Positions 1 to 10,776 of a stretch of DNA of 64,000 nucleotides are shown here, piece by piece. Source of the DNA: Datura wrightii (taxonomy: Eukaryota > Streptophyta > Magnoliopsida > Solanales > Solanaceae); the NCBI GenBank assembly GCA_035772735.1, contig JASDFA010000016.1:143356501-143420500 (forward strand), given 5' to 3'. Below the pieces are notes generated by a model that searched no databases, was not told the origin of the DNA, and was given only the letters and a program-made list of their open reading frames with translations. How positions within the stretch are numbered: the stretch's first letter is position 1; the number at the start of each line of letters is the position of its first letter. The position numbers and the translations under genes are program-made.

Positions 1-2953
1 GAAGGTTGGGACTGGAGGCAGGGCACCCCAGCCGGTGCATCGCGCCCCTCCCTCAGCGCAATGGGCGGCACATCGCGCTCGTGTTCTGGCGCTGTGGGAG
101 GCGCATCGGTCCCCTTGGCCACCACCTCTATATATATGTGTGTGTATTAAGTGTTATGTTCTTCATTTAAAATATTTCCAAAAGAAGACACTTGGCCTAG
201 GTGAGTCTCTCATGAGGATTTTTTCGAATTGACGTCAAATTACGCTATCAAACCTCATCTAATTGCAAATTCTTCTTAGATAATGATTCCTAGGCCTACG
301 GAGAATGTATGTACGGAGTTATTTCTTCAAAATTTTCCTGGTTTGACGGAGTCCCACTGAGTAGAAGTTGTAGAAATCACTTCTAATCAAGTCCTAAGCG
401 TCTACAAGTGATAAGTAAGTATTTCTATCTTCTAAACTCTTAGAAATTCATGAGTTTTCGGCTAAATTTGAGTAGATTATAAATGGTGGTCAATGTGAAT
501 ATTGTTGAATGTTGCAAGTTGTTTTCATGGACTAAGAATAGAAATACTACATCAACGTAAAGGCTATAATTTGGAGGAATTATTGGTTCTAGGTTGGGAT
601 AGGATTGGGCGAGCAGAAATCAACAATTGAGGTATGTTAAGGATATCCTCTTTTGGCAAGTATTCTTGTCGTATAGTGATACGACCTATACCTTTGTAAG
701 TAAGTTGAACGTATGTATGTCGTGATTGGCTACTGCAAGTAGATAATGATTATATATATATATTGTGGTTAGCTGCTACGAGACGAATTGAGATTAAATC
801 ATAGTATTCCCAATCGTGAAAGAGTTCACAGTGTGATAAACGCTTTATCACTAGGGGCGTTGTAGAGATGTCATTTGTTTATAGTTTAGAGGGATTCTGA
901 TGTCTCATTGTCATACTAAGGACTTAGAAGCTTGTAGTTAGCTGTTGGGCCTAACCTGGTAGGGTTGGACAACATAGGGCGCAACAGGGCGATATAACTT
1001 TCTATTTGACGCCTATATAGACGGTAAAGCTCGCCCGCAGGTCATTGGCGTATCTTGATGCCTCCAGGGCCAGAATCTTGATAGGGTGGTATTACCTTCG
1101 AGTCAGTGGCACCAGGGTTGCCTAATGAACTGAGCGATAGCAGACGCCCCACGTACATGTTGCCGCGAAGGGCTAAATCCGGATATACCTGCCTACGAGG
1201 CTATGAATTGCTCAAGGGAGCTATATGTTATCTGGACAGACCAGGTTGACGTCTAAGGGACTAGAACCCTTGGTATCACAAAATTACCTTCAGGCTAAGA
1301 ATTGTGGTAGGCCATTTATGGGAAGTTAGGGCTGCCGCTTAGGAACATATCCAGTTAGTAGCAGCCCTATCGTCATTCTAAGTGAAGGAACTGTATAGAT
1401 GGTCACGTATGACCTTGTTGTTCGCTTATGAACTACCATTGTTCTAGTATGACCTTCAGAGTATCACTTAGTTCACCCCAGACCTCACCCTACTCTGTCA
1501 AAGCCGACAAAGGTTGTAATCATTGCCATGAACCTCTAGTTAGGTATAGGCACATGGGGTGTGCCTGTTGGTAGCTATATAGACTATTTTAGGGGTGAGT
1601 AGCAGATGTGTTAGGCCATAGGGGCTAGGTATGCCTATTGAATGACTATATTAAGGCTATAGCATCATGCCCCTGTAGGGATCGACCAACCTTAGTTGGT
1701 TTCCCGTCAAACGATCTCAGGATTGCTAATTGTATCATTGCCTATAGGGCTACAGATTGCCTAGAGGAGCTATGTGACGTCTGAAAGGACTATATTCAAG
1801 CCTACAAGGTCGTATTGAAGTCCATTCACGAATGGATTTCCTTTATTCTGTAACGACATTACTGACCCTTAGTGGTGCCTTGCGAGCCCAGGGTGCAGTT
1901 ACAGAAGCCTAGAGGGATCAGATGTAGTTATAGGAGCCTAAGGGCTCGGTTGCAGTCCTAGAGGCCAGATAGGTTTGGTTATACTTACCTATGAAACCAT
2001 AGTGACCTGGTTAGGGGTATATAGATTGAACTGTACTTGCCAAGACTTATAGGGGCCTAGACATGTTATCTCTGTATTTCTTGCACCTTCCCGGCTTATG
2101 GGGGCTAGGTTAGGTTCTTGTTTGTATACTTAATTACTAGATATAGTCTATGAATGTGTAATCATGCAATTTAAGTTCCCATTTGTATAATTGTTTACTA
2201 GATGCAGACTATGGTTATGAACACGTACATGTTAACTTCTACCACTTTTCAATGATTACTATCAGTTCTTTATCAGCTTATATTCAGTTATTATTATTGC
2301 CTTATATATTTGGTACATATTGTACTGACACCCATGCATGGGGAGCTGCTTACTTTCCTACAGGTTTAGACAGACAGGTTTCGAGACCTCTTTAGCAGCC
2401 ATTCAGAGTTAGCATATTGGTCAGCTCCTTTCATTCGGAGTTGCCATGTAGTAGAGGTTTGCCTATCCTTTTTTATATAGCTTTGGGTAGGCTGGGGCCC
2501 TGTCCCGACCAATATTTCACTCTTAGAGGCTTGCAGACTACATTCTTTAGTTCCTAGCTAGTTGTGCATTGTTGTCCTTGTGGGGCATATATATGTTATA
2601 TTTTGTATGTTGGCCGCATGGGGCCTAGTTTAGTTATCTGTTAGCAGCCTTGTCGGCTGTATTTTATATAGAAATACATGCCTTCCATTTGTTATGACTT
2701 AGACAACATGGTGGTCTTATTGGCCCGCATAGGATCTTTTTATTATTGTGTGTGCAGGGTTAGCTGTCTTACGCAGGTTATATGTTGCGGCCTAGTCAGC
2801 CCGAGGCTATGTTTACAACCGAGATATAGTTGTTTGTTTTTTGGACTTATGTGTTGTTGGCAGGCACCAGAGGTGCATATGCCCAAACTAGGTCAGCTCA
2901 GAGTCCAGTGTGGCATTGGTTACCAGTCACACCTCCCAAGATGGGGCATGACA
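1..2953 (+). repeat. P1 5' LTR (left end cut by window)
   Basis: It aligns along its length with 50194-53311. It ends in gcatgaca just before a degraded primer site. A GC-rich block (about 1-115) is followed by a TATA stretch (ctatatatat, about 127-137). Compared with the 3' LTR it lacks about 165 bp at position 1136, where the 3' copy has sequence at about 51320-51490. The core around 2495-2535 (ggggccctgtccc, then aggcttgcag) recurs in P2, P3 and R, so all four are subfamilies of one LTR superfamily. Confidence 0.85.
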
Positions 2954-3532
2954 AATTTGGTATAGAGCAACGTCGTATCCTGGGGGGTATGCAAGCCGTG
3001 TCTAGTAGAGTCTTATTTATAAATGTGTTGTGCACCACATTTTATAAGCAAGGATCTATGAGGCATGATAGTATGGTTACCCCTCCTTCTTTTCAAGATC
3101 GTTCTATAGAGCCGAGTTGTATAGGGTTGAATCCCTAATCTTACATTATTATGTCTGTCTAGAATGATGTTTGATATGAGACAGACTATAGCCAGCTGCA
3201 AGTTAGATATATCAGCAGGAGAGTGTACCAGCGTGGTGTCACAGTTGGAGGACAGCCCAGCCTGAGGGCAAAAGGGGACATCTCTTCAATCTCCCCGCAT
3301 CCTCTCAAGGCACCAGGAACTTCATAAAGTAACAGACATGCCAAGACCATCCTAGCTCTTTCTACACCCTTGGAACAGGAGGTCAGGAGTGTAGTATATA
3401 TGTTGGCTTACTTAGTAGCTACTCAATATTAGACAGGGACAACAGTTAATGTTGGATTACCTGAAAGGTATGAAGATTGTGAAATTGCGGGATTTTTACC
3501 TCTAGCTTTTAGAGTTTGTTGAGTCTCATACC
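2954..3532 (+). pseudogene. P1 leader and gag relic
   Basis: Decayed 5' interior of P1, colinear with P2 at 42902-43480. Around 3367-3429 one frame reads PLEQEVRSVVYMLAYLVATQ. This matches the gag N-terminal motif of T in this window (VEFRAAIQMLAQAMRAQ) and is the best evidence for gag. The frame is soon lost. The segment ends in atacc (3528-3532), the left target duplication of Q. Confidence 0.6.
2958..2968 (+). other. P1 primer-binding site (tRNA-iMet type, degraded)
   Basis: TGGTATAGAGC lies four bases after the LTR end. The canonical tRNA-iMet site is TGGTATCAGAGC, so one C is lost. Confidence 0.75.
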
Positions 3533-5195
3533 TGATGTGTTGTGAGTTTACAACCCTTTCAACGCTTAAAACTGAGAAAATAGCATGGACTTAGGTATGT
3601 TTATATGGATATGAGGCACTTCTACTTTGATTTCATCGAAAATAAGTGTTGGAGCAAAAATGTGCAAAAGAAGCCAAAAAATGCAGAAAATCAGCCAAGT
3701 ACAAGTCTCAGTATGAGCCGTACCTTGATTGTACGAGCCATACTGAGAATTGTGATGAAATTCAAAAAGTTGAATTAAGAGGAAGGCAATATAGAACTCT
3801 CAGTACGAGCCGTACCCAGATTGTACGAGCCGTAACTAGAGTCGTGAAATTGTTCAGAGAAATTTGCACGAAGGTAGTCTCTTGGTACGGATGGAATTAC
3901 AGATCATAACATGAACATACGAACCGTACCATGAGCAGTAGTGAACTTCAAAAGATTCTTCAAGACTTGGCAGAACTTCAGACACAACAAACAGTACATG
4001 TCGTACCACAACGCTTGTGGAAAATTTCAGAAGATGTTAGAGTTCTCAAGGCCAAACCATGTAAGCATTGTACGACTCGTAGGACTGTGGTACGAGTCGA
4101 ACCAGCCTGCCAACACTTAGACACATCTGCAGAAGCCAAGGACGTACCAGAAACAGGTACGACCCGTACAATCCTGCTACGGGTCGTAGGATCAGTCGTG
4201 ACACAGTCAGCACCAGATATGAAAAATTCTCTGTTAGCTTAGGAAAAGGTTTCTAACGTCTGTACAAATAACTTTTATGTTTTATTTTAGTGAGGAAACA
4301 TAGAAATGAAGTAGTAGACGTGTGAAGAATAATATTTGTGAATTTCTATCAAGTTTTGGAGAAGCAATTCTTGGGATCAAATTCTTGATTTCCTACATTA
4401 TTTTTGAGATTGTTCTTTGATATTCAGATCTGGTTTTCTTCCAATTATTGGTGTAAGTATTTAATTATGTGTTTGTATATGAATGCAAATTGTAATCTTA
4501 CAACCATGAGAGGCTAAAACCTCCACAACTAGGGGTTGTGGATATCATGGTGGATTAACGAAATAGGGTTACACAAAAGTGATTCAAAACCAATGTTAAA
4601 TTCTTGTATTGTATTCTCTTCATCTTTAAACATTTATTAACAGTGTACAACATTAGTACTTGCCCGAATTCTTTACTTTCTTGAACTTATAGAAGTAGAG
4701 ATTAGGAGAGAATTACAACAAAGCCTTGGTCTTAATGATTATTGTATTAACTTGAGCTGTGGTTGTAGGACAGTTAAATTTGGAACATATTGATAATAGT
4801 TAGTTTGAAATCGATCATGAGACCTGACCCGGTGATTGAGTATAGTCATTCAATAGGGACGAACCGGTCGTTTGGATGAACCCTAGTTATCAGTTCTACA
4901 AGTAAGCATTGGGATTGATCACATGTGTATACCCGAAGTAGTATGAACTCATGGGGAACACTTAGCATAGTTGTTTGAAAATCTTGATTTAAATCACAAA
5001 TATAATCTTATTTTAATATTATTTTCTTTAAAACCCCCAATTTAGAGATAACTCACCAACAAGTTCAATTACTGGTATTAGTCTAGATCTTACCCTATTC
5101 CCTGTGGGTTCGACCCCAACCTGTTAGTTGGGTTCTTTATTGATAACGACCAATTCATAATACTTTGTTAGGAAGTATGAGTTTGAGCATTATCA
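3533..5195 (+). repeat. Q 5' LTR
   Basis: 1663 bp, closely matching 10777-12427. U3 carries a dense set of TACGACTCGTA-like words (about 3700-4200), then a TATA-like tacaaata at 4263-4270; the other copies have cataaatag or tataaatag there. A good splice-donor-like GTGTAAGTATT follows near 4450. The LTR ends in tatca at 5195. Confidence 0.88.
3700..4200 (+). promoter_or_regulatory. Q U3 block of palindromic CGA-N-TCG words
   Basis: The block repeats short interrupted palindromes such as TACGACTCGTA (4071-4081), GTACGAGCCGTACC near 3800 and GTACGAGCCGTAAC near 3819. At about 4159-4188 TACGACCCGTA and TACGGGTCGTA form an 11-bp inverted repeat around a 9-base spacer. The block ends just before the TATA-like site. 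A regulatory role is inferred from this position only. Confidence 0.6.
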
Positions 5196-5200
5196 AATAG

Positions 5201-5219
5201 TGGCGCCATTGTCGAGGAA
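5201..5219 (+). other. Q primer-binding site (tRNA-Asp type)
   Basis: TGGCGCCATTGTCGAGGAA begins five bases after the LTR. It resembles the tRNA-Asp site TGGCGCCGTTGCCGGGGA used by Athila-type elements, with transition changes. Confidence 0.8.
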
Positions 5220-5323
5220 TACGACTAAGACTTAATTAATTGCTTGTATTTGATTTTTTGTTGTTATTTCCTAAATTATATTTTCTTTTTATTTTTGGAT
5301 ATCCATAGTTTGTTTCTTGGTGA

Positions 5324-5830
5324 ATGCCAAGTGCTCGTCAGAGTGAAAACCCCTGATTCCGTTGGATCTTGAACGCGAAAGAACACTGCGAAAGATGGAG
5401 AACCAAGAGCAGAGAGATGCCCATATTATTGAAGAAGCTAGGCAAGTCGAGCTAGCTCGGCAAGCTGCACTTCAGGATGCGGAGGATTCTCGAGATGAGG
5501 TTTTTAATGCTGGTCGACATGGTAGGGGAAACAAAGGTCAAAGATATGCCCCTCAGTTTGTCGATGAAGATGACCCAGACATTGATGAAGTCGAGTCAAT
5601 TGGAGCTATCGTGCCACCACCACTGCCTGCTGGGGAAACATTTGACATCACTAGCACCATGATCCAATTATTGAATATGAAAGGGGTATTTAGTGGTCAC
5701 GCAACTGATGAACTTTGTTGGAATATCCAAGGCGCACAGGTTGCCTGGAGTTATCCAGGATGCTATACGACTAAGACTCTTCTCCTTTTCTCTGTCTGCA
5801 TGAGTTTAGGGAACAGTTAGTCTTATGACT
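5324..5830 (+). pseudogene. Q gag N-terminal fragment, frameshifted
   Basis: Capsid-type gag of an Athila-like element. An ATG at 5324 opens a frame that stops after about ten codons. A shifted frame from 5362 (TTG, no ATG) then runs to 5820 for 152 codons. Recognisable parts are PLDLERERTLRKM near the start, an acidic linker, and MIQLLNMKGVFSGHATDE at about residues 96-113, equivalent to the VQLLHSSGQFIGIAHEDP segment of B gag. After this the frame slips. The following bases still encode relics of the gag core in another frame before homology is lost near 5830. The rest of gag and all of pol are missing. Confidence 0.7.
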
Positions 5831-7112
5831 CGTAACCTTATTCTAATGGTCGTAGTACTCATTGTGGCTATGAACTATGAAAGGCATGGACCATAATGGA
5901 AGAAATACCTACGAGTCATAGTACGAATCATACCCCTGTAGTACGAGTTGTAAGATGTGCTTGTAGGTCCACATGTAAGTTTCTCAATCTCTTTGTTACG
6001 GGTCCAAGGGACGAGTCATAGAGCCTTCCTACAACTCGTGGTATGAGTCATGACATGTCAAAAATTTTAAAATTACCTGACTCGACCCATATTTTCCAAA
6101 TCTGCCCTATAACCTATTTAAACATAAAACAAGTCGTACCCTCCTCCCACGCTCTCAAAAATCAAAATCACGACCTAAACTCACGACTCCCTCACACCCA
6201 TAACTCAACATCAAAGATCAATTGAGCAAGTTCTTTCTTAGATTACACCAAAAACCCCAATCCCAACCCTAGTTCTGCTTACCAGTCGAAGAAAGTAGTT
6301 ATCAAGCAAGTGTAGTTCTTTGAATTTGGTAAATATGAATTGTGTGCTTGATGCAAATCAGCTTAATCCCTAAGAGTCCTCTCAATGCTTGAAAAATAAA
6401 CAAAGGACAATGACTAGGGATGTGAACAAAGGGTGTGCGACTGGGTAGGGGTTTGAATTTTTTAAAATTGCGCATTGAACTATTAAAATTGAGTTATAGG
6501 CCGTGATTAAAAAGGGGAGGAATGGATAAATGTAGAACAGGTCAACTGCATGCCTGGACTTGGGGAATTCTGAGTACCTAACACTAAACTGAAACCTCAT
6601 ACAAGAACCAAAATTAAGGCAGGGACAGGCTTCACAAGCATTCCTACGACTCGTGGTTTCATACTACAACTCGTAGGATGGCTCGTTGGGACTATCCCAA
6701 TTCAAATTTGTAACAATCACGAGGTACGAACCCTAGTATGGCTCATGGTTTACTGCTATGAGTCATACCTAACAGTCATACCAAAAATCTGAAAAGGGTC
6801 AAGTCCACAAGTGACAGTACGATCCTTCCTACGACTCGTGAAATTGACTTACAGGTTGTACCATGAGTCGTGGAAAAATACAGAACAATTGTTTTAAAGG
6901 GGTATCCTCATACGACTCATAGTATGAACTGTACCTTCATGGTATGAGTTGTACCTCAGAGGCATAACATTGACTTGAGATATTACGGGTCTCAGTACAA
7001 ATCATACCTCCAAGGTACGGCTCATACTGACAACCCTGATAAATTACAAAGGAATTCTTCTTGCTTTCTTTTCTAAGATTTGGAATTCTAACCTTTTTTC
7101 TCCACAAGTACA
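5831..7112 (+). other. Q spacer with palindromic-word clusters and a TATA-like site
   Basis: No coding similarity seen. Two clusters of the words found in the Q LTR occur here (about 5825-6060 and 6640-7030), for example acgactcgtgg and ctacgactcgtg. Between them lies cctataacctatttaaacat (about 6107-6126), which resembles a TATA region. The long extra ORF starts just downstream at 7113. The layout copies that of the LTR promoter; see findings. Confidence 0.5.
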
Positions 7113-9236
7113 ATGACGATGAAACGTAAAGCATCAAAGGCAACTACTCGGAGGACATTGCCTGATGAGACCTCTGAATTCGAACAAGAGGGAAACTCCC
7201 CTAGTGGTTCATTAGAGGAATATAGGGTCGATACATCGGATACTGATGGGACCCAAACCACTAGGCCGAAGGCTAAAACCCAAGACGGTGGCGGCCACAA
7301 CCACATCTTCCGGTGCTCCCCAGTTTGAGGAGGGAGTGGAGGAGAGATCCCAAGAGTCGAGAAATGGCTCTAATGAAGAAGAGGGGTCCGAGGAGTCCTA
7401 ATTCGGAGATGCAAGCAGTGAGTCCGCACCAAATGCCGAGTAGGAGCAGACCCCACCTAGTGAGAACCGCACTATCCAGTGGAGAGTACTAGGAGCCCAG
7501 GAAATATATGAACAGAGCATTGCTTTCATCCCCAACAACAAACCTAGGTGGAGCATTCAAGAAGAGTCGCAGATCCTCACAAATTCATTGAACAAGGTGG
7601 AGGGGATGAAGCGGATATTCAGCTTCTACGGATTTGATTGGATAGCTAGGCCCCCCGACCGATACACTTCAGAAATTGTCCGGGAGTTCTACGCCAATTA
7701 TTTGACAACCATGTAGAAGAAAGTAAAAGAGGGGCAGAAGTTGAAAGATTAGCCCAAGCTGGAGAGCATCCTGGTTAGAGGTCGAGAGATTGATATATCC
7801 GAGTGCACTATTGCTCGGTTATTATATGGGCCCCAGTTTATACCACCACATGCTACGCCAAAATATAACTATCAGGTGGAGGCTTTGAAATAGATCAAGT
7901 AGCTCGATTTTGATGAGAGGCGAAGGCAGATACAATGGTTGTCCGGCGTGATCGCTGAGGACAAAGAAGAGACAGAGTGGGTCATTAGCGGCAAATAGGT
8001 CACAAGAACTCTTTAAACTTCATAGCAAAGGCCTACTGGATGTTAGTGCGCCACTAGTTGGCATCGACTGTTAATGATAATACCCTCATTGCAGAAAGAG
8101 CATCTTTGGTGGCTTGTATCATGTCCAAACACCCTATCAATATCTTGAGAGTCATTACAGAGGAGATGCGGGATCGGGCTATGGGATTGAGCACTACCAT
8201 CCCATTCCCAAGTCTCATTTTCAGATTGTGTATAGAGGCGGGCATCAAGGTGTGTCGTGGTGAGGAGCACCTGATCGGAGGACAGCGAATTGCTGACATT
8301 GGCCTAATCTGGGATAAAATGAACTGGATGAGTCAGGCTCGACTTTCCACCGCAGTCCCACTATCATGAGCAATTGGGGGCACACAGGTGAATGCCCCCA
8401 CTTCACAAGAGCAGGGAAAGACACCAACTACAGATCCCGGTCATTCTGATGCAGCTCTTAGCATCTCCGTTGCACAATCTATGAGCCTCCCAAGTTAGAA
8501 TCCAGCTGGGAGCATCCTAGTGCCTCAGGAATTTCTCCAAAATCTGGACAAGAGACTGATCGTAGTTGAGAAAAAGTTTTAGTCAATGATGGAGAATGTC
8601 AATCGTTGGGTAAAGGCTGAGATAGAGACAGTTGCGTAGGCCCTACACGCTAGATTAGATGGGTTTGAGAGAAGATTCAACATATGCATGGTCGAGAAGA
8701 CTGATATGGGCAACCTACGTGAGTAGCCCCTTCGAAGTCAAGTGGCCGAGATGTCTTCACGACAGCCGGCAATCATAGCAACCCCCACTCTTCCTGACTT
8801 ATATGTCGTTATTAACGAGGAGCTTGATCTGGCAACTTATTGGGAGACCACAGGAGTAGACAAAGAGAAAGGGAAAAGGAGGGTCTCCGAGGATGTTGGA
8901 GACGAAACCCTGAAGAAGAAGAGGAAAAGAGAGAAAAGAGAGCACAAGCGGGTGAGATTGGATAGTCAGCAGACTCATGACGTGCATCAGTTGGAGATGC
9001 TTGAGAGATCTAGAGGAGCTGGTAGCTCCACCACAGCCCAGGCAGAGCTTGCGAGTGGTAGGGACCCTTCGGGTGAGCCATATTCAGCCCTGATGATTCT
9101 AGAGGCCATAGAGATGGCTGATACTACTAAGGGGGTAGCCACTCCCCCTATTCATACACCACTGAGTGCACTGGCCAGTGCCAGCGCCATGATTGCAGCG
9201 GAGGTATCTCCTTTGCAGGACGACAGAAGCCCTTAG
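7113..9236 (+). pseudogene. Q extra ORF with plant-transposon-type domain (broken)
   Basis: A coding region of about 708 codons from ATG 7113 to the stop at 9234-9236, broken by several stops and at least two frameshifts. The N-terminus is Ser/Thr/Glu-rich (MTMKRKASKATTRRTLPDET). The middle reads RIFSFYGFDWIARPPDRYT, then VRGREIDISECTIARLLYG, then (8058-8369) a segment with PINILRVITEEM and FPSLIFRLCIEAGIKV. From memory this is the layout of the putative plant transposon protein domain (PF20167) in extra ORFs of Athila/Ogre-type elements. The C-terminus is Lys/Arg-rich (KKKRKREKREHKRVRL) and ends in an Ala/Ser/Thr tail. Its function is unknown. The same C-terminus is in Q3 at 61739-62077. Confidence 0.65.
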
Positions 9237-9984
9237 TGCACCGTAGGTATGTTCCCTTCCCTCTGCTTTACATTCTATGCTTCGGGGATGAAGCATGCTT
9301 TTTAAAAAGGGGAGAGGGTGTACTTGTAATTTTGGGTTTTTGATTTGTCTGAGGTTTTTCTTACGTGTTTCTTTTCCCTGGGGCATGCTATCTAGTAGAA
9401 CATGCATGTCTAGGATTTTATTTTTGTGATTTCTTTTTGATTAGAAAGTAGCTTAGGAGTACTCAGCCAATAAGTTGCACTAGTTTTGGATTTGTAAAAG
9501 AATTAACCCTGTTTAAATTTTTTTTGATGATTAGTTGTGTACTTTTGATTGCAAAGCATGATTTTTGTGGATCCTTTTATGTCATTTAGTATATTAGCAT
9601 GAATAGTTTTTATTAAGCCATGTATAAATCGGAAAGGTAGAGTGAATGCAAGACATGTTCCATGAGTGAATGAAGTCTGATACCTAGTTCAATACTGCAT
9701 AGAGGATCTAGAACTTGCCCGGTTGGTCTGTAAATAGGTTTTAGGATGGTTGGTTAGGAAAAGATCATAGGCCATTTTTTGTTAGCCCATTTTTAACCCT
9801 ACCAAAATAATATGATTCCCTTGATCCTGATTTTGAGCCTCAAATAGACCATTTTTCTTTGATTAACTAATTAACCGTACCCATTTTTATAAAAACCCTG
9901 TTTTGGCCTTGGCCCTGGTCCCTCCTTGAACATTGTGAACCTCAACATAGGCAAAATGCCTATGTTGAGGGTGACTGGAGAAGG
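9237..9984 (+). other. Q 3' untranslated interior
   Basis: AT-rich sequence between the extra ORF and the purine-rich zone. It is colinear with Q3 at about 61000-61738 on the other strand. No coding similarity seen. Confidence 0.6.
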
Positions 9985-10205
9985 GGTGCATAAATAATGG
10001 GAAAGTGAAAAAGAAAGAGAAAAGAGAAAAAGGTAAAAAATGAGGTGTGGTGTAACGAAAAACATTGGAAAGAGAAAATACAAAAAGAGATTGATGCATG
10101 AAAAGCTTGAAGAAACACACCACACTCATACAAGAGCATAAAAAGGGTGAAAAAGGAGGAAAAAGTGGAAAAAGCAAAAAGGGTGAAAAAGTAAAAAAAT
10201 GGAGC
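9985..10205 (+). repeat. Q purine-rich zone
   Basis: About 220 bases with the + strand mostly A and G (runs such as ggtgaaaaaggaggaaaaag). ORFs called on the other strand are low-complexity Phe/Ser/Leu artefacts. The zone is conserved in Q3 (60735-60960), and similar zones lie in the same relative place in A and B. Confidence 0.6.
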
Positions 10206-10758
10206 CACATGTATGTAGTGCCAAGGAAGGGTTTAGTCACTTAAAAAGATCCCATATCTACCATACCAACCCAAAAGCCTACATTACAAGCCAAAGAAAG
10301 TCCTATAGTGATCCTAGTCTAACCATCTGACAAATCGAAGTAGCGAAAATAAGGGCAAGCCTATGGTATTCGACATGCAGTATTTGAAATTTCTTTGTGA
10401 GAGTGAGAGTATTATTGGATCAGTCCCATGTTTCATATTTTACTATATCTGTGAGTAAGGAAATTCATTTGCTGTGAGGGTACATGGTTTGTGTTTAACT
10501 GTACTAGTAGTCTGTGTAAAAAGTATTGGTGATGACTTTACTATCTGTTAATAGCTAGATGACATATTTTGATCTCTGTTTATCATATTTTGTGGTTGCT
10601 TGCATTGCATGTGCTAATTGGTTCAAGGGAAAAGGGTCGAAAGTTTTTTTGAGTTTATAGTGCAAGTTTTGTTTGATGTTGGCTGTAGTATCCTAAGTTT
10701 ATTTTCTAGTTAAGTGTCGTGTTTAGTTTTTATTTCCTTTGCTTGAGGACATACAAAA
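10206..10758 (+). other. Q interior 3' segment
   Basis: Non-coding sequence leading to the polypurine tract. The same segment is present on the - strand in Q3 (about 60183-60734). No ORF of note. Confidence 0.55.
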
Positions 10759-10776
10759 GTCTTAAGTTAAGGGTGT
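10759..10776 (+). other. Q polypurine tract
   Basis: gtcttaagttaagggtgt directly abuts the 3' LTR start TGATGTG. This is the expected plus-strand priming position. Confidence 0.75.

Noticed and set aside
3700..4200. CRISPR-like array
   Set aside because: The words are short, irregularly spaced, vary in sequence and have no uniform spacers. This is a plant LTR.
8058..8369. Independent 103-codon gene
   Set aside because: Its protein is the middle of the plant-transposon-type domain of the Q extra ORF, separated only by frameshifts.
9871..10240. Three overlapping - strand ORFs rich in Phe, Ser and Leu, and similar + strand ORFs at 60700-60992
   Set aside because: They are translations of a pyrimidine-rich strand with no domain. 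The same zone is non-coding interior in both Q copies.
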